Source of the DNA: Lotus japonicus
Lineage: Eukaryota > Streptophyta > Magnoliopsida > Fabales > Fabaceae
Assembly (NCBI RefSeq): GCF_012489685.1
Contig: NC_080046.1
Span: forward strand, 35,489,176-35,553,175
DNA: 64,000 bases
Direction: 5' to 3'
The notes under the pieces were generated by a model, which saw only the letters and a program-made list of their open reading frames with translations, was not told the DNA's origin and made no database searches. The position numbers were made by a program, and so were the translations under genes. Below are positions 35,300 through 49,601 of this stretch, one piece after another. The number at the start of each line of letters is the position of its first letter. Within the stretch, counting starts at the first letter, position 1.

Positions 35300-38200
35300 A
35301 AAATTCAACCTGTATATTCCGTTTTCTATTTTTACCGATTGCCCCGATTTAATTCAGCTGGCAGGTGATTAAAGTAGCTTCTTCTTCCCCAAAAGCATAT
35401 AAAATAAGCTCAATTCTGGGTTCCAGGGCAAAAGTTTTGACTGTTTGAAGTTAGCAGCCGAATTAACCTTCAAAATTCAACCTGTATGTTCCGTTTTCTA
35501 TTTTTACTGATTTACCCCATTTAATTTGGCTGGCATGTGAATAAAGTAGCTTCTTCTACCCCAAAAGGATATAAAATATGCTCAATTCTGGGTTTCGGAG
35601 CAAAAGTTATGGCTGTTTGAAGTTTGCAGCCGAATTAACCTTCAAAATTCAACCTGTAGGTTTCGTTTTCTATTTTTACCGATTTCCCCCGCTTAATTAG
35701 GCTGGCGGGTGAATAAAGTAACTTCTTTTACCCCAAAAGCGTATATAATATGCTTAATTCTGGGTTCCGGGGCAAAAGTTATGGCTGTTTAAAGTTTGCA
35801 ACCGAATTAACCTTCAAAATTCAACCTGTATATTCCGTTTTCTATTTTTACCGATTACACCGATTTAATTCAGCTGGCAGGTGAATAAAGTAGCTTCTTC
35901 TTCCCCAAACACATATAAAATAAGCTCAATTCTGGGTTCCGGGGCAAAAGTTTTGACTGTTTGAAGTTAGCAGCCGAATTAACCTTCAAAATTCAACCTG
36001 TAGGTTCCAATTTCTATTTTTACTGATTTCCTGTTTATTTCGGCTGGCAGCTGAATAAAGTGGCTTCTTCTACCTCAAAAGCATATAAAATATGCTCAAT
36101 TCTGGGTTTCGGGAAAAAAAGTTATGGCTGTTTGAAGTTTGCAACCGAATTAACCATCAAAATTCAACCTGTATATTCCGTTTTCTATTTTTACCGATTT
36201 CCTATGTTTAATTCGGCTGGCAGGTGAATAAAGTAACTTCTTTTTCCCCAAAAGCGTATATAATATGCTCAATTCTGGGTTCCGGGGCAAAAGTTATGGC
36301 TGTTTAAAGTTTGCAACCGAATTAACCTTCAAAATTCAACATGTATATTCCGTTTTCTATTTTTACCGATTACACCGATTTAATTCAACTGGCAGGTGAA
36401 TAAAGTAGCTTCTTCTTCCCCAAAAGCATATAAAATAAGCTCAATTCTGGGTTCCAGGGCAAAAGTTTTGACTGTTTGAAGTTAGCAGCCGAATTAACCT
36501 TCAAAATTCAACCTGTAGGTTCCATTTTCTATTTTTACTGATTTCCTGTTTATTTCGGCTGGCAGCTGAATAAAGTGGCTTCTTCTACCTCAAAAGCATA
36601 TAAAATATGATCAATTCTGGGTTTCGGGGAAAAAAGTTATGGCTGTTTGAAGTTTGCAACCGAATTAACCTTCAAAATTCAACCTGTATATTTCGTTTTC
36701 TATTTTTACCGATTGCCCCGATTTAATTCAGCTGGCAGGTGATTAAAGTAGCTTCTTCTTCCCCAAAAGCATATAAAATAAGCTCAATTCTGGGTTCCAG
36801 GGCAAAAGTTTTGACTGTTTGAAGTTAGCAGCCGAATTAACCTTCAAAATTCAACCTGTATGTTCCGTTTTCTATTTTTACTGATTTCCCGCATTTAATT
36901 TGGCTGGCACGTGAATAAAGTATCTTCTTCTACCCCAAAAGGATATAAAATATGCTCAATTCTGGGTTTCGGAGCAAAAGTTATGGCTGTTTGAAGTTTG
37001 CAGCCGAATTAACCTTCAAAATTCAACCTGTAGGTTTCGTTTTCTATTTTTACCGATTTCCCCCGTTTAATTCGGCTGGCATGTGAATAAAGTAACTTCT
37101 TTTACCCCAAAAGCGTATATAATATGCTCAATTCTGGGTTCCGGGGCAAAAGTTATGGCTGTTTAAAGTTAGCAACCGAATTAACCTTCCAAATTCAACC
37201 TGTATATTCCGTTTTCTATTTTTACCGATTACACCGATTTAATTCATCTGGCAGGTGAACAATGTAGCTTCTTCTTCCCCCAAAGCATATAAAATAAGCT
37301 CAATTCTGGGTTCCAGGGCAAAAGTTTTGACTGTTTGAAGTTAGCAGCCGAATTAACCTTCAAAATTCAACCTGTAGGTTCCATTTTCTATTTTTACTGA
37401 TTTCCTGTTTATTTCGGCTGGCAGCTGAATAAAGTGGCTTCTTCTACCTCAAAAGCATATAAAATATGCTCAATTCTGGGTTTCGGGGAAAAAAGTTATG
37501 GCTGTTTGAAGTTTGCAACCGAATTAACCTTCAAAATTCAACCTGTATATTCCGTTTTCTATTTGTACCGATTGCCCCGATTTAATTCAGCTGGAAGGTG
37601 ATTAAAGTAGCTTCTTCTTCCCCAAAAGCATATAAAATAAGCTCAATTCTGGGTTCCAGGGCAAAAGTTTTGACTGTTTGAAGTTAGCAGCCGAATTAAC
37701 CTTCAAAATTCAACCTGTAGGTTCCGTTTTCTATTTTTACTGATTTCGCCCATTTAATTTGGCTGGCACGTGAATAAAGTATCTTCTTCTACCCCAAAAG
37801 GATATAAAATTTGCTCAATTCTGGGTTTCGGAGCAAAAGTTATGGCTGTTTGAAGTTTGCAGCCGAATTAACCTTCAAAATTCAACCTGTAGGTTTCGTT
37901 TTCTATTTTTACCGATTTCCCCCGTTTAATTCGGCTTGCAGGTGAATAAAGTAACTTCTTTTACCCCAAAAGCGTATATAATATGCTCAATTCTGGGTTC
38001 CGGGGCAAAAGTTATGGCTGTTTAAAGTTTGCAACCGAATTAACCTTCAAAATTCAACCTGTATATTCCGTTTTCTATTTTTACCGATTACACCGATTTA
38101 ATTCATCTGGCAGGTGAACAATGTAGCTTCTTCTTCCCCCAAAGCATATAAAATAAGCTCAATTCTGGGTTCCAGGGCAAAAGTTTTGACTGTTTGAAGT

Positions 38201-41200
38201 TAGCAGCCGAATTAACCTTCAAAATTCAACCTGTAGGTTCCATTTTCTATTTTTACTGATTTCCTGTTTATTTCGGCTGGCAGCTGAATAAAGTGGCTTC
38301 TTCTACCTCAAAAGCATATAAAATATGCTCAATTCTGGGTTTCGGGGAAAAAAGTTATGGCTGTTTGAAGTTTGCAACCGAATTAACCTTCAAAATTCAA
38401 CCTGTATATTCCGTTTTCTATTTTTACCGATTGCCCCGATTTAATTCAGCTGGCAGGTGATTAAAGTAGCTTCTTCTTCCCCAAAAGCATATAAAATAAG
38501 CTCAATTCTGGGTTCCAGGGTAAAAGTTTTGACTGTTTGAAGTTAGCAGCCGAATTAACCTTCAAAATTCAACCTGTATGTTCCGTTTTCTATTTTTACT
38601 GATTTCCCCCATTTAATTTGGCTGGCACATGAATAAAGTATCTTCTTCTACCCCAAAAGGATATAAAATATGCTCAATTCTGGGTTTCGGAGCAAAACTT
38701 ATGGCTGTTTGAAGTTTGCAGCCGAATTAACCTTCAAAATTCAACCTGTAGGTTTCGTTTTCTATTTTTACCGATTTCCCCCGTTTAATTCGGCTAGCAG
38801 GTGAATAAAGTAACTTCTTTTACCCCAAAAGCGTATTTAATATGCTCAATTCTGGGTTCCGGGGCAAAAGTTATGGCTGTTTAAAGTTTGCAACCGAATT
38901 AACCTTCAAAATTCAACTTGTATATTCCGTTTTCTATTTTTACCGATTACACCGATTTAATTCAGCTGGCAGGTGAACAATGTAGCTTCTTCTTCCCCCA
39001 AAGCATATAAAATAAGCTCAATTCTGGGTTCCAGGGCAAAAGTTTTGACTGTTTGAAGTTAGCAGCCGAATTAACCTTCAAAATTCAACCTGTAGGTTCC
39101 ATTTTCTATTTTTATTGATTTCCTGTTTATTTCGGCTGGCAGCTGAATAAAGTGGCTTCTTCTACCTCAAAAGCATATAAAATATGCTCAATTCTGGGTT
39201 TCGGGGAAAAAAGTTATGGCTGTTTGAAGTTTGCAACCGAATTAACCTTCAAAATTCAACCTGTATATTCCGTTTTCTATTTGTACCGATTGCCCCGATT
39301 TAATTCAGCTGGAAGGTGATTAAAGTAGCTTCTTCTTCCCCAAAAGCATATAAAATAAGCTCAATTCTGGGTTCCAGGGCAAAAGTTTTGACTGTTTGAA
39401 GTTAGCAGCCGAATTAACCTTCAAAATTCAACCTGTAGGTTCCGTTTTCTATTTTTACTGATTTCGCCCATTTAATTTGGCTGGCACGTGAATAAAGTAT
39501 CTTCTTCTACCCCAAAAGGATATAAAATATGCTCAATTCTGGGTTTCGGAGCAAAAGTTATGGCTGTTTGAAGTTTGCAGCCGAATTAACCTTCAAAATT
39601 CAACCTGTAGGTTTCGTTTTCTATTTTTACCGATTTCCCCCGTTTAATTCGGCTGGCAGGTGAATAAAGTAACTTCTTTTACCCCAAAAGCGTATATAAT
39701 ATGCTCAATTCTGGGTTCCGGGGCAAAAGTTATGGCTGTTTAAAGTTTGCAACCGAATTAACCTTCAAAATTCAACCTGTATATTCCGTTTTCTATTTTT
39801 ACCGATTACACCGATTTAATTCATCTGGCAGGTGAACAATGTAGCTTCTTCTTCCCCCAAAGCATATAAAATAAGCTCAATTCTGGGTTCCAGGGCAAAA
39901 GTTTTGACTGTTTGAAGTTAGCAGCCGAATTAACCTTCAAAATTCAACCTGTAGGTTCCATTTTCTATTTTTACTGATTTCCTGTTTATTTCGGCTGGCA
40001 GCTGAATAAAGTGGCTTCTTCTACCTCAAAAGCATATAAAATATGCTCAATTCTGGGTTTCAGGGAAAAAAGTTATGGCTGTTTGAAGTCTGCAACCGAA
40101 TTAACCTTCAAAATTCAACCTGTATATTCCGTTTTCTATTTTTACCGATTGCCCCGATTTAATTCAGCTGGCAGGTGATTAAAGTAGCTTCTTCTTCCCC
40201 AAAAGCATATAAAATAAGCTCAATTCTGGGTTCCAGGGCAAAAGTTTTGACTGTTTGAAGTTAGCAGCCGAATTAACCTTCAAAATTCAACCTGTATGTT
40301 CCGTTTTCTATTTTTACTGATTTACCCCATTTAATTTGGCTGGCATGTGAATAAAGTAGCTTCTTCTACCCCAAAAGGATATAAAATATGCTCAATTCTG
40401 GGTTTCGGAGCAAAAGTTATGGCTGTTTGAAGTTTGCAGCCGAATTAACCTTCAAAATTCAACCTGTAGGTTTCGTTTTCTATTTTTACCGATTTCCCCC
40501 GCTTAATTAGGCTGGCGGGTGAATAAAGTAACTTCTTTTACCCCAAAAGCGTATATAATATGCTTAATTCTGGGTTCCGGGGCAAAAGTTATGGCTGTTT
40601 AAAGTTTGCAACCGAATTAACCTTCAAAATTCAACCTGTATATTCCGTTTTCTATTTTTACCGATTACACCGATTTAATTCAGCTGGCAGGTGAATAAAG
40701 TAGCTTCTTCTTCCCCAAACACATATAAAATAAGCTCAATCCTGGGTTCCGGGGCAAAAGTTTTGACTGTTTGAAGTTAGCAGCCGAATTAACCTTCAAA
40801 ATTCAACCTGTAGGTTCCAATTTCTATTTTTACTGATTTCCTGTTTATTTCGGCTGGCAGCTGAATAAAGTGGCTTCTTCTACCTCAAAAGCATATAAAA
40901 TATGCTCAATTCTAGGTTTCGAGAAAAAAAGTTATGGCTGTCTGAAGTTTGCAACCGAATTAACCATCAAAATTCAACCTGTATATTCCGTTTTCTATTT
41001 TTACCGATTTCCTATGTTTAATTCGGCTGGCAGGTGAATAAAGTAACTTCTTTTTCCCCAAAAGCGTATATAATATGCTCAATTCTGGGTTCCGGGGCAA
41101 AAGTTATGGCTGTTTAAAGTTTGCAACCGAATTAACCTTCAAAATTCAACATGTATATTCCGTTTTATATTTTTACCGATTACACCGATTTAATTCAACT

Positions 41201-42050
41201 GGCAGGTGAATAAAGTAGCTTCTTCTTCCCCAAAAGCATATAAAATAAGCTCAATTCTGGGTTCCAGGGCAAAAGTTTTGACTGTTTGAAGTTAGCAGCC
41301 GAATTAACCTTCAAAATTCAACCTGTAGGTTCCATTTTCTATTTTTACTGATTTCCTGTTTATTTCGGCTGGCAGCTGAATAAAGTGGCTTCTTCTACCT
41401 CAAAAGCATATAAAATATGATCAATTCTGGGTTTCGGGGAAAAAAGTTATGGCTGTTTGAAGTTTGCAACCGAATTAACCTTCAAAATTCAACCTGTATA
41501 TTTCGTTTTCTATTTTTACCGATTGCCCCGATTTAATTCAGCTGGCAGGTGATTAAAGTAGCTTCTTCTTCCCCAAAAGCATATAAAATAAGCTCAATTC
41601 TGGGTTCCAGGGCAAAAGTTTTGACTGTTTGAAGTTAGCAGCCGAATTAACCTTCAAAATTCAACCTGTATGTTCCGTTTTCTATTTTTACTGATTTCCC
41701 GCATTTAATTTGGCTGGCACGTGAATAAAGTATCTTCTTCTACCCCAAAAGGATATAAAATATGCTCAATTCTGGGTTTCGGAGCAAAAGTTATGGCTGT
41801 TTGAAGTTTGCAGCCGAATTAACCTTCAAAATTCAACCTGTAGGTTTCGTTTTCTATTTTTACCGATTTCCCCCGTTTAATTCGGCTGGCAGGTGAATAA
41901 AGTAACTTCTTTTACCCCAAAAGCGTATATAATATGCTCAATTCTGGGTTCCGGGGCAAAAGTTATGGCTGTTTAAAGTTAGCAACCGAATTAACCTTCA
42001 AAATTCAACCTGTATATTCAGTTTTCTATTTTTACCGATTACACCGATTT
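35300..42050 (+). repeat. 28-monomer block duplicated with 4810-bp offset
   Basis: Rare variants recur exactly 4810 bp apart, for example GCTTAATTAGGCTGGCGGG at 35691 and 40501. The variants with CCCCAAACACATATAAAA and TTTCCTATGTTTAATTCGG behave the same way. 4810 bp equals 28 monomers. Confidence 0.85.
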
Positions 42051-45000
42051 AATTCATCTGGCAGGTGAACAATGTAGCTTCTTCTTCCCCCAAAGCATAT
42101 AAAATAAGCTCAATTCTGGGTTCCAGGGCAAAAGTTTTGACTGTTTGAAGTTAGCAGCCGAATTAACCTTCAAAATTCAACCTGTAGGTTCCATTTTCTA
42201 TTTTTACTGATTTCCTGTTTATTTCGGCTGGCAGCTGAATAAAGTGGCTTCTTCTACCTCAAAAGCATATAAAATATGCTCAATTCTGGGTTTCGGGGAA
42301 AAAAGTTATGGCTGTTTGAAGTTTGCAACCGAATTAACCTTCAAAATTCAACCTGTATATTCCGTTTTCTATTTGTACCGATTGCCCCGATTTAATTCAG
42401 CTGGAAGGTGATTAAAGTAGCTTCTTCTTCCCCAAAAGCATATAAAATAAGCTCAATTCTGGGTTCCAGGGCAAAAGTTTTGACTGTTTGAAGTTAGCAG
42501 CCGAATTAACCTTCAAAATTCAACCTGTAGGTTCCGTTTTCTATTTTTACTGATTTCGCCCATTTAATTTGGCTGGCACGTGAATAAAGTATCTTCTTCT
42601 ACCCCAAAAGGATATAAAATATGCTCAATTCTGGGTTTCGGAGCAAAAGTTATGGCTGTTTGAAGTTTGCAGCCGAATTAACCTTCAAAATTCAACCTGT
42701 AGGTTTCGTTTTCTATTTTTACCGATTTCCCCCGTTTAATTCGGCTGGCAGGTGAATAAAGTAACTTCTTTTACCCGAAAAGCGTATATAATATGCTCAA
42801 TTCTGGGTTCCGGGGCAAAAGTTATGGCTGTTTAAAGTTTGCAACCGAATTAACCTTCAAAATTCAACCTGTATATTCCGTTTTCTATTTTTACCGATTA
42901 CACCGATTTAATTCATCTGGCAGGTGAACAATGTAGCTTCTTCTTCCCCCAAAGCATATAAAATAAGCTCAATTCTGGGTTCCAGGGCAAAAGTTTTGAC
43001 TGTTTGAAGTTAGCAGCCGAATTAACCTTCAAAATTCAACCTGTAGGTTCCATTTTCTATTTTTACTGATTTCCTGTTTATTTCGGCTGGCAGCTGAATA
43101 AAGTGGCTTCTTCTACCTCAAAAGCATATAAAATATGCTCAATTCTGGGTTTCGGGGAAAAAAGTTATGGCTGTTTGAAGTTTGCAACCGAATTAACCTT
43201 CAAAATTCAACCTGTATATTCCGTTTTCTATTTTTACCGATTGCCCCGATTTAATTCAGCTGGCAGGTGATTAAAGTAGCTTCTTCTTCCCCAAAAGCAT
43301 ATAAAATAAGCTCAATTCTGGGTTCCAGGGTAAAAGTTTTGACTGTTTGAAGTTAGCAGCCGAATTAACCTTCAAAATTCAACCTGTATGTTCCGTTTTC
43401 TATTTTTACTGATTTCCCCCATTTAATTTGGCTGGCACATGAATAAAGTATCTTCTTCTACCCCAAAAGGATATAAAATATGCTCAATTCTGGGTTTCGG
43501 AGCAAAAGTTATGGCTGTTTGAAGTTTGCAGCCGAATTAACCTTCAAAATTAAACCTGTAGGTTTCGTTTTCTATTTTTACCGATTTCCCCCGTTTAATT
43601 CGGCTAGCAGGTGAATAAAGTAACTTCTTTTACCCCAAAAGCGTATTTAATATGCTCAATTCTGGGTTTCGGAGCAAAAGTTATGGCTGTTTAAAGTTTG
43701 CAACCGAATTAACCTTCAAAATTCAACCTGTATATTCCGTTTTCTATTTTTACCGATTACACCGATTTAATTCATCTGGCAGGTGAACAATGTAGCTTCT
43801 TCTTCCCCCAAAGCATATAAAATAAGCTCAATTCTGGGTTCCAGGGCAAAAGTTTTGACTGTTTGAAGTTAGCAGCCGAATTAACCTTCAAAATTCAACC
43901 TGTAGGTTCCATTTTCTATTTTTACTGATTTCCTGTTTATTTCGGCTGGCAGCTGAATAAAGTGGCTTCTTCTACCTCAAAAGCATATAAAATATGCTCA
44001 ATTCTGGGTTTCGGGGAAAAAAGTTATGGCTGTTTGAAGTTTGCAACCGAATTAACCTTCAAAATTCAACCTGTATATTCCGTTTTCTATTTGTACCGAT
44101 TGCCCCGATTTAATTCAGCTGGAAGGTGATTAAAGTAGCTTCTTCTTCCCCAAAAGCATATAAAATAAGCTCAATTCTGGGTTCCAGGGCAAAAGTTTTG
44201 ACTGTTTGAAGTTAGCAGCCGAATTAACCTTCAAAATTCAACCTGTAGGTTCCGTTTTCTATTTTACTGATTTCGCCCATTTAATTTGGCTGGCACGTGA
44301 ATAAAGTATCTTCTACCCCAAAAGGATATAAAATATGCTCAATTCTGGGTTTCGGAGCAAAAGTTATGGCTGTTTGAAGTTTGCAGCCGAATTAACCTTC
44401 AAAATTCAACCTGTAGGTTTCGTTTTCTATTTTTACCGATTTCCCCCGTTTAATTTGGCTGGCACGTGAATAAAGTAGCTTCTTCTACCCCAAAAGGATA
44501 TAAAATATGCTCAATTCTGGGTTTCGGAGCAAAAGTTATGGCTGTTTAAAGTTTGCAACCGAATTAACCTTCAAAATTCAACCTGTATATTCCGTTTTCT
44601 ATTTTTACCGATTACACCGATTTAATTCATCTGGCAGGTGAACAATGTAGCTTCTTCTTCCCCCAAAGCATATAAAATAAGCTCAATTCTGGGTTCCAGG
44701 GCAAAAGTTTTGACTGTTTGAAGTTAGCACCCGAATTAACCTTCAAAATTCAACCTGTAGGTTCCATTTTCTATTTTTACTGATTTCCTGTTTATTTCGG
44801 CTGGCAGCTGAATAAAGTGGCTTCTTCTACCTCAAAAGCATATAAAATATGCTCAATTCTGGGTTTCGGGGAAAAAAGTTATGGCTGTTTGAAGTTTGCA
44901 ACCGAATTAACCTTCAAAATTCAACCTGTATATTCCGTTTTCTATTTTTAGCGATTGCCCCGATTTAATTCAGCTGGCAGGTGATTAAAGTAGCTTCTTC

Positions 45001-45499
45001 TTCCCCAAAAGCATATAAAATAAGCTCAATTCTGGGTTCCAGGGTAAAAGTTTTGACTGTTTGAAGTTAGCAGCCGAATTAACCTTCAAAATTCAACCTG
45101 TATGTTCCGTTTTCTATTTTTACTGATTTCCCCCATTTAATTTGGCTGGCACATGAATAAAGTATCTTCTTCTACCCCAAAAGGATATAAAATATGCTCA
45201 ATTCTGGGTTTCGGAGCAAAAGTTATGGCTGTTTGAAGTTTGCAGCCGAATTAACCTTCAAAATTCAACCTGTAGGTTTCGTTTTCTATTTTTACCGATT
45301 TCCCCCGTTTAATTCGGCTAGCAGGTGAATAAAGTAACTTCTTTTACCCCAAAAGCGTATTTAATATGCTCAATTCTGGGTTCCGGGGCAAAAGTTATGG
45401 CTGTTTAAAGTTTGCAACCGAATTAACCTTCAAAATTCAACTTGTATATTCCGTTTTCTATTTTTACCGATTACACCGATTTAATTCAGCTGGCAGGTG

Positions 45500-48400
45500 A
45501 ACAATGTAGCTTCTTCTTCCCCCAAAGCATATAAAATAAGCTCAATTCTGGGTTCCAGGGCTAAAGTTTTGACTGTTTGAAGTTAGCAGCCGAATTAACC
45601 TTCAAAATTCAACCTGTAGGTTCCATTTTCTATTTTTACTGATTTCCTGTTTATTTCGGCTGGCAGCTGAATAAAGTGGCTTCTTCTACCTCAAAAGCAT
45701 ATAAAATATGCTCAATTCTGGGTTTCGGGGAAAAAAGTTATGGCTGTTTGAAGTTTGCAACCGAATTAACCTTCAAAATTCAACCTGTATATTCCGTTTT
45801 CTATTTTTACCGATTGCCCCGATTTAATTCAGCTGGCAGGTGATTAAAGTAGCTTCTTCTTCCCCAAAAGCATATAAAATAAGCTCAATTCTGGGTTCTA
45901 GGGCAAAAGTTTTGACTGTTTGAAGTTAGCAGCCGAATTAACCTTCAAAATTCAACCTGTAGGTTCCGTTTTCTATTTTTACTGATTTCGTCCATTTAAT
46001 TTGGCTGGCACGTGAATAAAGTAGCTTCTTCTACCCCAAAAGGATATAAAATATGCTCAATTCTGGGTTTCGGAGCAAAAGTTATGGCTGTTTAAAGTTT
46101 GCAACCGAATTAACCTTCAAAATTCAACCTGTATATTCCGTTTTCTATTTTTACCGATTACACCGATTTAATTCATCTGGCAGGTGAACAATGTAGCTTC
46201 TTCTTCCCCCAAAGCATATAAAATAAGCTCAATTCTGGGTTCCAGGGCAAAAGTTTTGACTGTTTGAAGTTAGCAGCCGAATTAACCTTCAAAATTCAAC
46301 CTGTAGGTTCCATTTTCTATTTTTACTGATTTCCTGTTTATTTCGGCTGGCAGCTGAATAAAGTGGCTTCTTCTACCTCAAAAGCATATAAAATATGCTC
46401 AATTCTGGGTTTCGGGGAAAAAAGTTATGGCTGTTTGAAGTTTGCAACCGAATTAACCTTCAAAATTCAACCTGTATATTCCGTTTTCTATTTTTACCGA
46501 TTGCCCCGATTTAATTCAGCTGGCAGGTGATTAAAGTAGCTTCTTCTTCCCCAAAAGCATATAAAATAAGCTCAATTCTGGGTTCTAGGGCAAAAGTTTT
46601 GACTGTTTGAAGTTAGCAGCCGAATTAACCTTCAAAATTCAACCTGTAGGTTCCGTTTTCTATTTTTACTGATTTCGTCCATTTAATTTGGCTGGCACGT
46701 GAATAAAGTAGCTTCTTCTACCCCAAAAGGATATAAAATATGCTCAATTCTGGGTTTCGGAGCAAAAGTTATGGCTGTTTAAAGTTTGCAACCGAATTAA
46801 CCTTCAAAATTCAACCTGTATATTCCGTTTTCTATTTTTACCGATTACACCGATTTAATTCATCTGGCAGGTGAACAATGTAGCTTCTTCTTCCCCCAAA
46901 GCATATAAAATAAGCTCAATTCTGGGTTCCAGGGCAAAAGTTTTGACTGTTTGAAGTTAGCAGCCGAATTAACCTTCAAAATTCAACCTGTAGGTTCCAT
47001 TTTCTATTTTTACTGATTTCCTGTTTATTTCGGCTGGCAGCTGAATAAAGTGGCTTCTTCTACCTCAAAAGCATATAAAATATGCTCAATTCTGGGTTTC
47101 GGGGAAAAAAGTTATGGCTGTTTGAAGTTTGCAACCGAATTAACCTTCAAAATTCAACCTGTATATTCCGTTTTCTATTTTTACCGATTGCCCCGATTTA
47201 ATTCAGCTGGCAGGTGATTAAAGTAGCTTCTTCTTCCCCAAAAGCATATAAAATAAGCTCAATTCTGGGTTCCAGGGTAAAAGTTTTGACTGTTTGAAGT
47301 TAGCAGCCGAATTAACCTTCAAAATTCAACCTGTAGGTTTCGTTTTCTATTTTTACCGATTTCCCCCGTTTAATTCGGCTAGCAGGTGAATAAAGTAACT
47401 TCTTTTACCCCAAAAGCGTATTTAATATGCTCAATTCTGGGTTCCGGGGCAAAAGTTATGGCTGTTTAAAGTTTGCAACCGAATTAACCTTCAAAATTCA
47501 ACTTGTATATTCCGTTTTCTATTTTTACCGATTACACCGATTTAATTCAGCTGGCAGGTGAACAATGTAGCTTCTTCTTCCCCCAAAGCATATAAAATAA
47601 GCTCAATTCTGGGTTCCAGGGCTAAAGTTTTGACTGTTTGAAGTTAGCAGCCGAATTAACCTTCAAAATTCAACCTGTAGGTTCCATTTTCTATTTTTAC
47701 TGATTTCCTGTTTATTTCGGCTGGCAGCTGAATAAAGTGGCTTCTTCTACCTCAAAAGCATATAAAATATGCTCAATTCTGGGTTTCGGGGAAAAAAGTT
47801 ATGGCTGTTTGAAGTTTGCAACCGAATTAACCTTCAAAATTCAACCTGTATATTCCGTTTTCTATTTTTACCGATTGCCCCGATTTAATTCAGCTGGCAG
47901 GTGATTAAAGTAGCTTCTTCTTCCCCAAAAGCATATAAAATAAGCTCAATTCTGGGTTCTAGGGCAAAAGTTTTGACTGTTTGAAGTTAGCAGCCGAATT
48001 AACCTTCAAAATTCAACCTGTAGGTTCCGTTTTCTATTTTTACTGATTTCGTCCATTTAATTTGGCTGGCACGTGAATAAAGTAGCTTCTTCTACCCCAA
48101 AAGGATATAAAATATGCTCAATTCTGGGTTTCGGAGCAAAAGTTATGGCTGTTTAAAGTTTGCAACCGAATTAACCTTCAAAATTCAACCTGTATATTCC
48201 GTTTTCTATTTTTACCGATTACACCGATTTAATTCATCTGGCAGGTGAACAATGTAGCTTCTTCTTCCCCCAAAGCATATAAAATAAGCTCAATTCTGGG
48301 TTCCAGGGCAAAAGTTTTGACTGTTTGAAGTTAGCAGCCGAATTAACCTTCAAAATTCAACCTGTAGGTTCCATTTTCTATTTTTACTGATTTCCTGTTT

Positions 48401-48900
48401 ATTTCGGCTGGCAGCTGAATAAAGTGGCTTCTTCTACCTCAAAAGCATATAAAATATGCTCAATTCTGGGTTTCGGGGAAAAAAGTTATGGCTGTTTGAA
48501 GTTTGCAACCGAATTAACCTTCAAAATTCAACCTGTATATTCCGTTTTCTATTTTTACCGATTGCCCCGATTTAATTCAGCTGGCAGGTGATTAAAGTAG
48601 CTTCTTCTTCCCCAAAAGCATATAAAATAAGCTCAATTCTGGGTTCCAGGGTAAAAGTTTTGACTGTTTGAAGTTAGCAGCCGAATTAACCTTCAAAATT
48701 CAACCTGTATGTTCCGTTTTCTATTTTTACTGATTTCCCCCATTTAATTTGGCTGGCACATGAATAAAGTATCTTCTTCTACCCCAAAAGGATATAAAAT
48801 ATGCTCAATTCTGGGTTTCGGAGCAAAAGTTATGGCTGTTTGAAGTTTGCAGGCGAATTAACCTTCAAAATTCAACCTGTAGGTTTCGTTTTCTATTTTT
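45500..48900 (+). repeat. 12-monomer block duplicated with 2061-bp offset
   Basis: The rare GGGCTAAAGTTTTG variant is at 45561 and 47622, 2061 bp (12 monomers) apart, with matching neighbours such as GGTTCTAGGGC. This is a recent local duplication. Confidence 0.75.
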
Positions 48901-49601
48901 ACCGATTTCCCCCGTTTAATTCGGCTGGCAGGTGAATAAAGTAACTTCTTTTACCCCAAAAGCGTATATAATATGCTCAATTCTGGGTTCCGGGGCAAAA
49001 GTTATGGCTGTTTAAAGTTTGCAACCGAATTAACCTTCAAAATTCAACCTGTATATTCCGTTTTCTATTTTTACCGATTACACCGATTTAATTCAGCTGG
49101 CAGGTGAACAATGTAGCTTCTTCTTCCCCCAAAGCATATAAAATAAGCTCAATTCTGGGTTCCAGGGCAAAAGTTTTGACTGTTTGAAGTTAGCAGCCGA
49201 ATTAACCTTCAAAATTCAACCTGTAGGTTCCATTTTCTATTTTTACTGATTTCCTGTTTATTTCGGCTGGCAGCTGAATAAAGTGGGTTCTTCTACCTCA
49301 AAAGCATAGAAAATATGCTCAATTCTGGGTTTCGGGGAAAAAAGTTATGGCTGTTTGAAGTTTGCAACCGAATTAACCTTCAAAATTCAACCTGTATATT
49401 CCGTTTTCTATTTTTACCGATTGCCTCGATTTAATTCACCTGGCAGGTGAATAAAGTAGCTTCTTCTTCCCCAAAAGCATATAAAATAAGCTCAATTCTG
49501 GGTTCCAGGGCAAAAGTTTTGGCTGTTTGAAGTTAGCAGCCGAATTAACCTTCAAAATTCAACCTGTAGGTTCCATTTTCTATTTGTACTGATTTCCTGT
49601 T

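Larger units (their letters stand above)
34779..49601 (+). repeat. 171-172 bp satellite array, right block
   Basis: About 86 monomers, more regular than the left block. From about 37.2 kb, five types follow each other as a-b-c-d-e with an 859-bp period: the a-type hallmark ATTCATCTGGCAGGTGAACAA, or its close variant, starts at 37242, 38101, 38960 and 39819, then again at 42052, 42911, 43770 and 44625. Small deletions (1 bp near 44264, 3 bp near 44310) explain the single 855-bp step. The array ends in a b-type monomer where a Tat LTR begins. Confidence 0.97.

Noticed and set aside
1..49601. Regular direct repeats that could be taken for a CRISPR array
   Set aside because: The units are full 171-172 bp monomers with no unique spacers, in a plant context.
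1..49601. CENP-B box-like motif (TTCGNNNNANNCGGG)
   Set aside because: The nearest match (TTCGGGGAAAAACG near 830) has its CG one base out of register and lacks the GGG; no monomer fits by eye.
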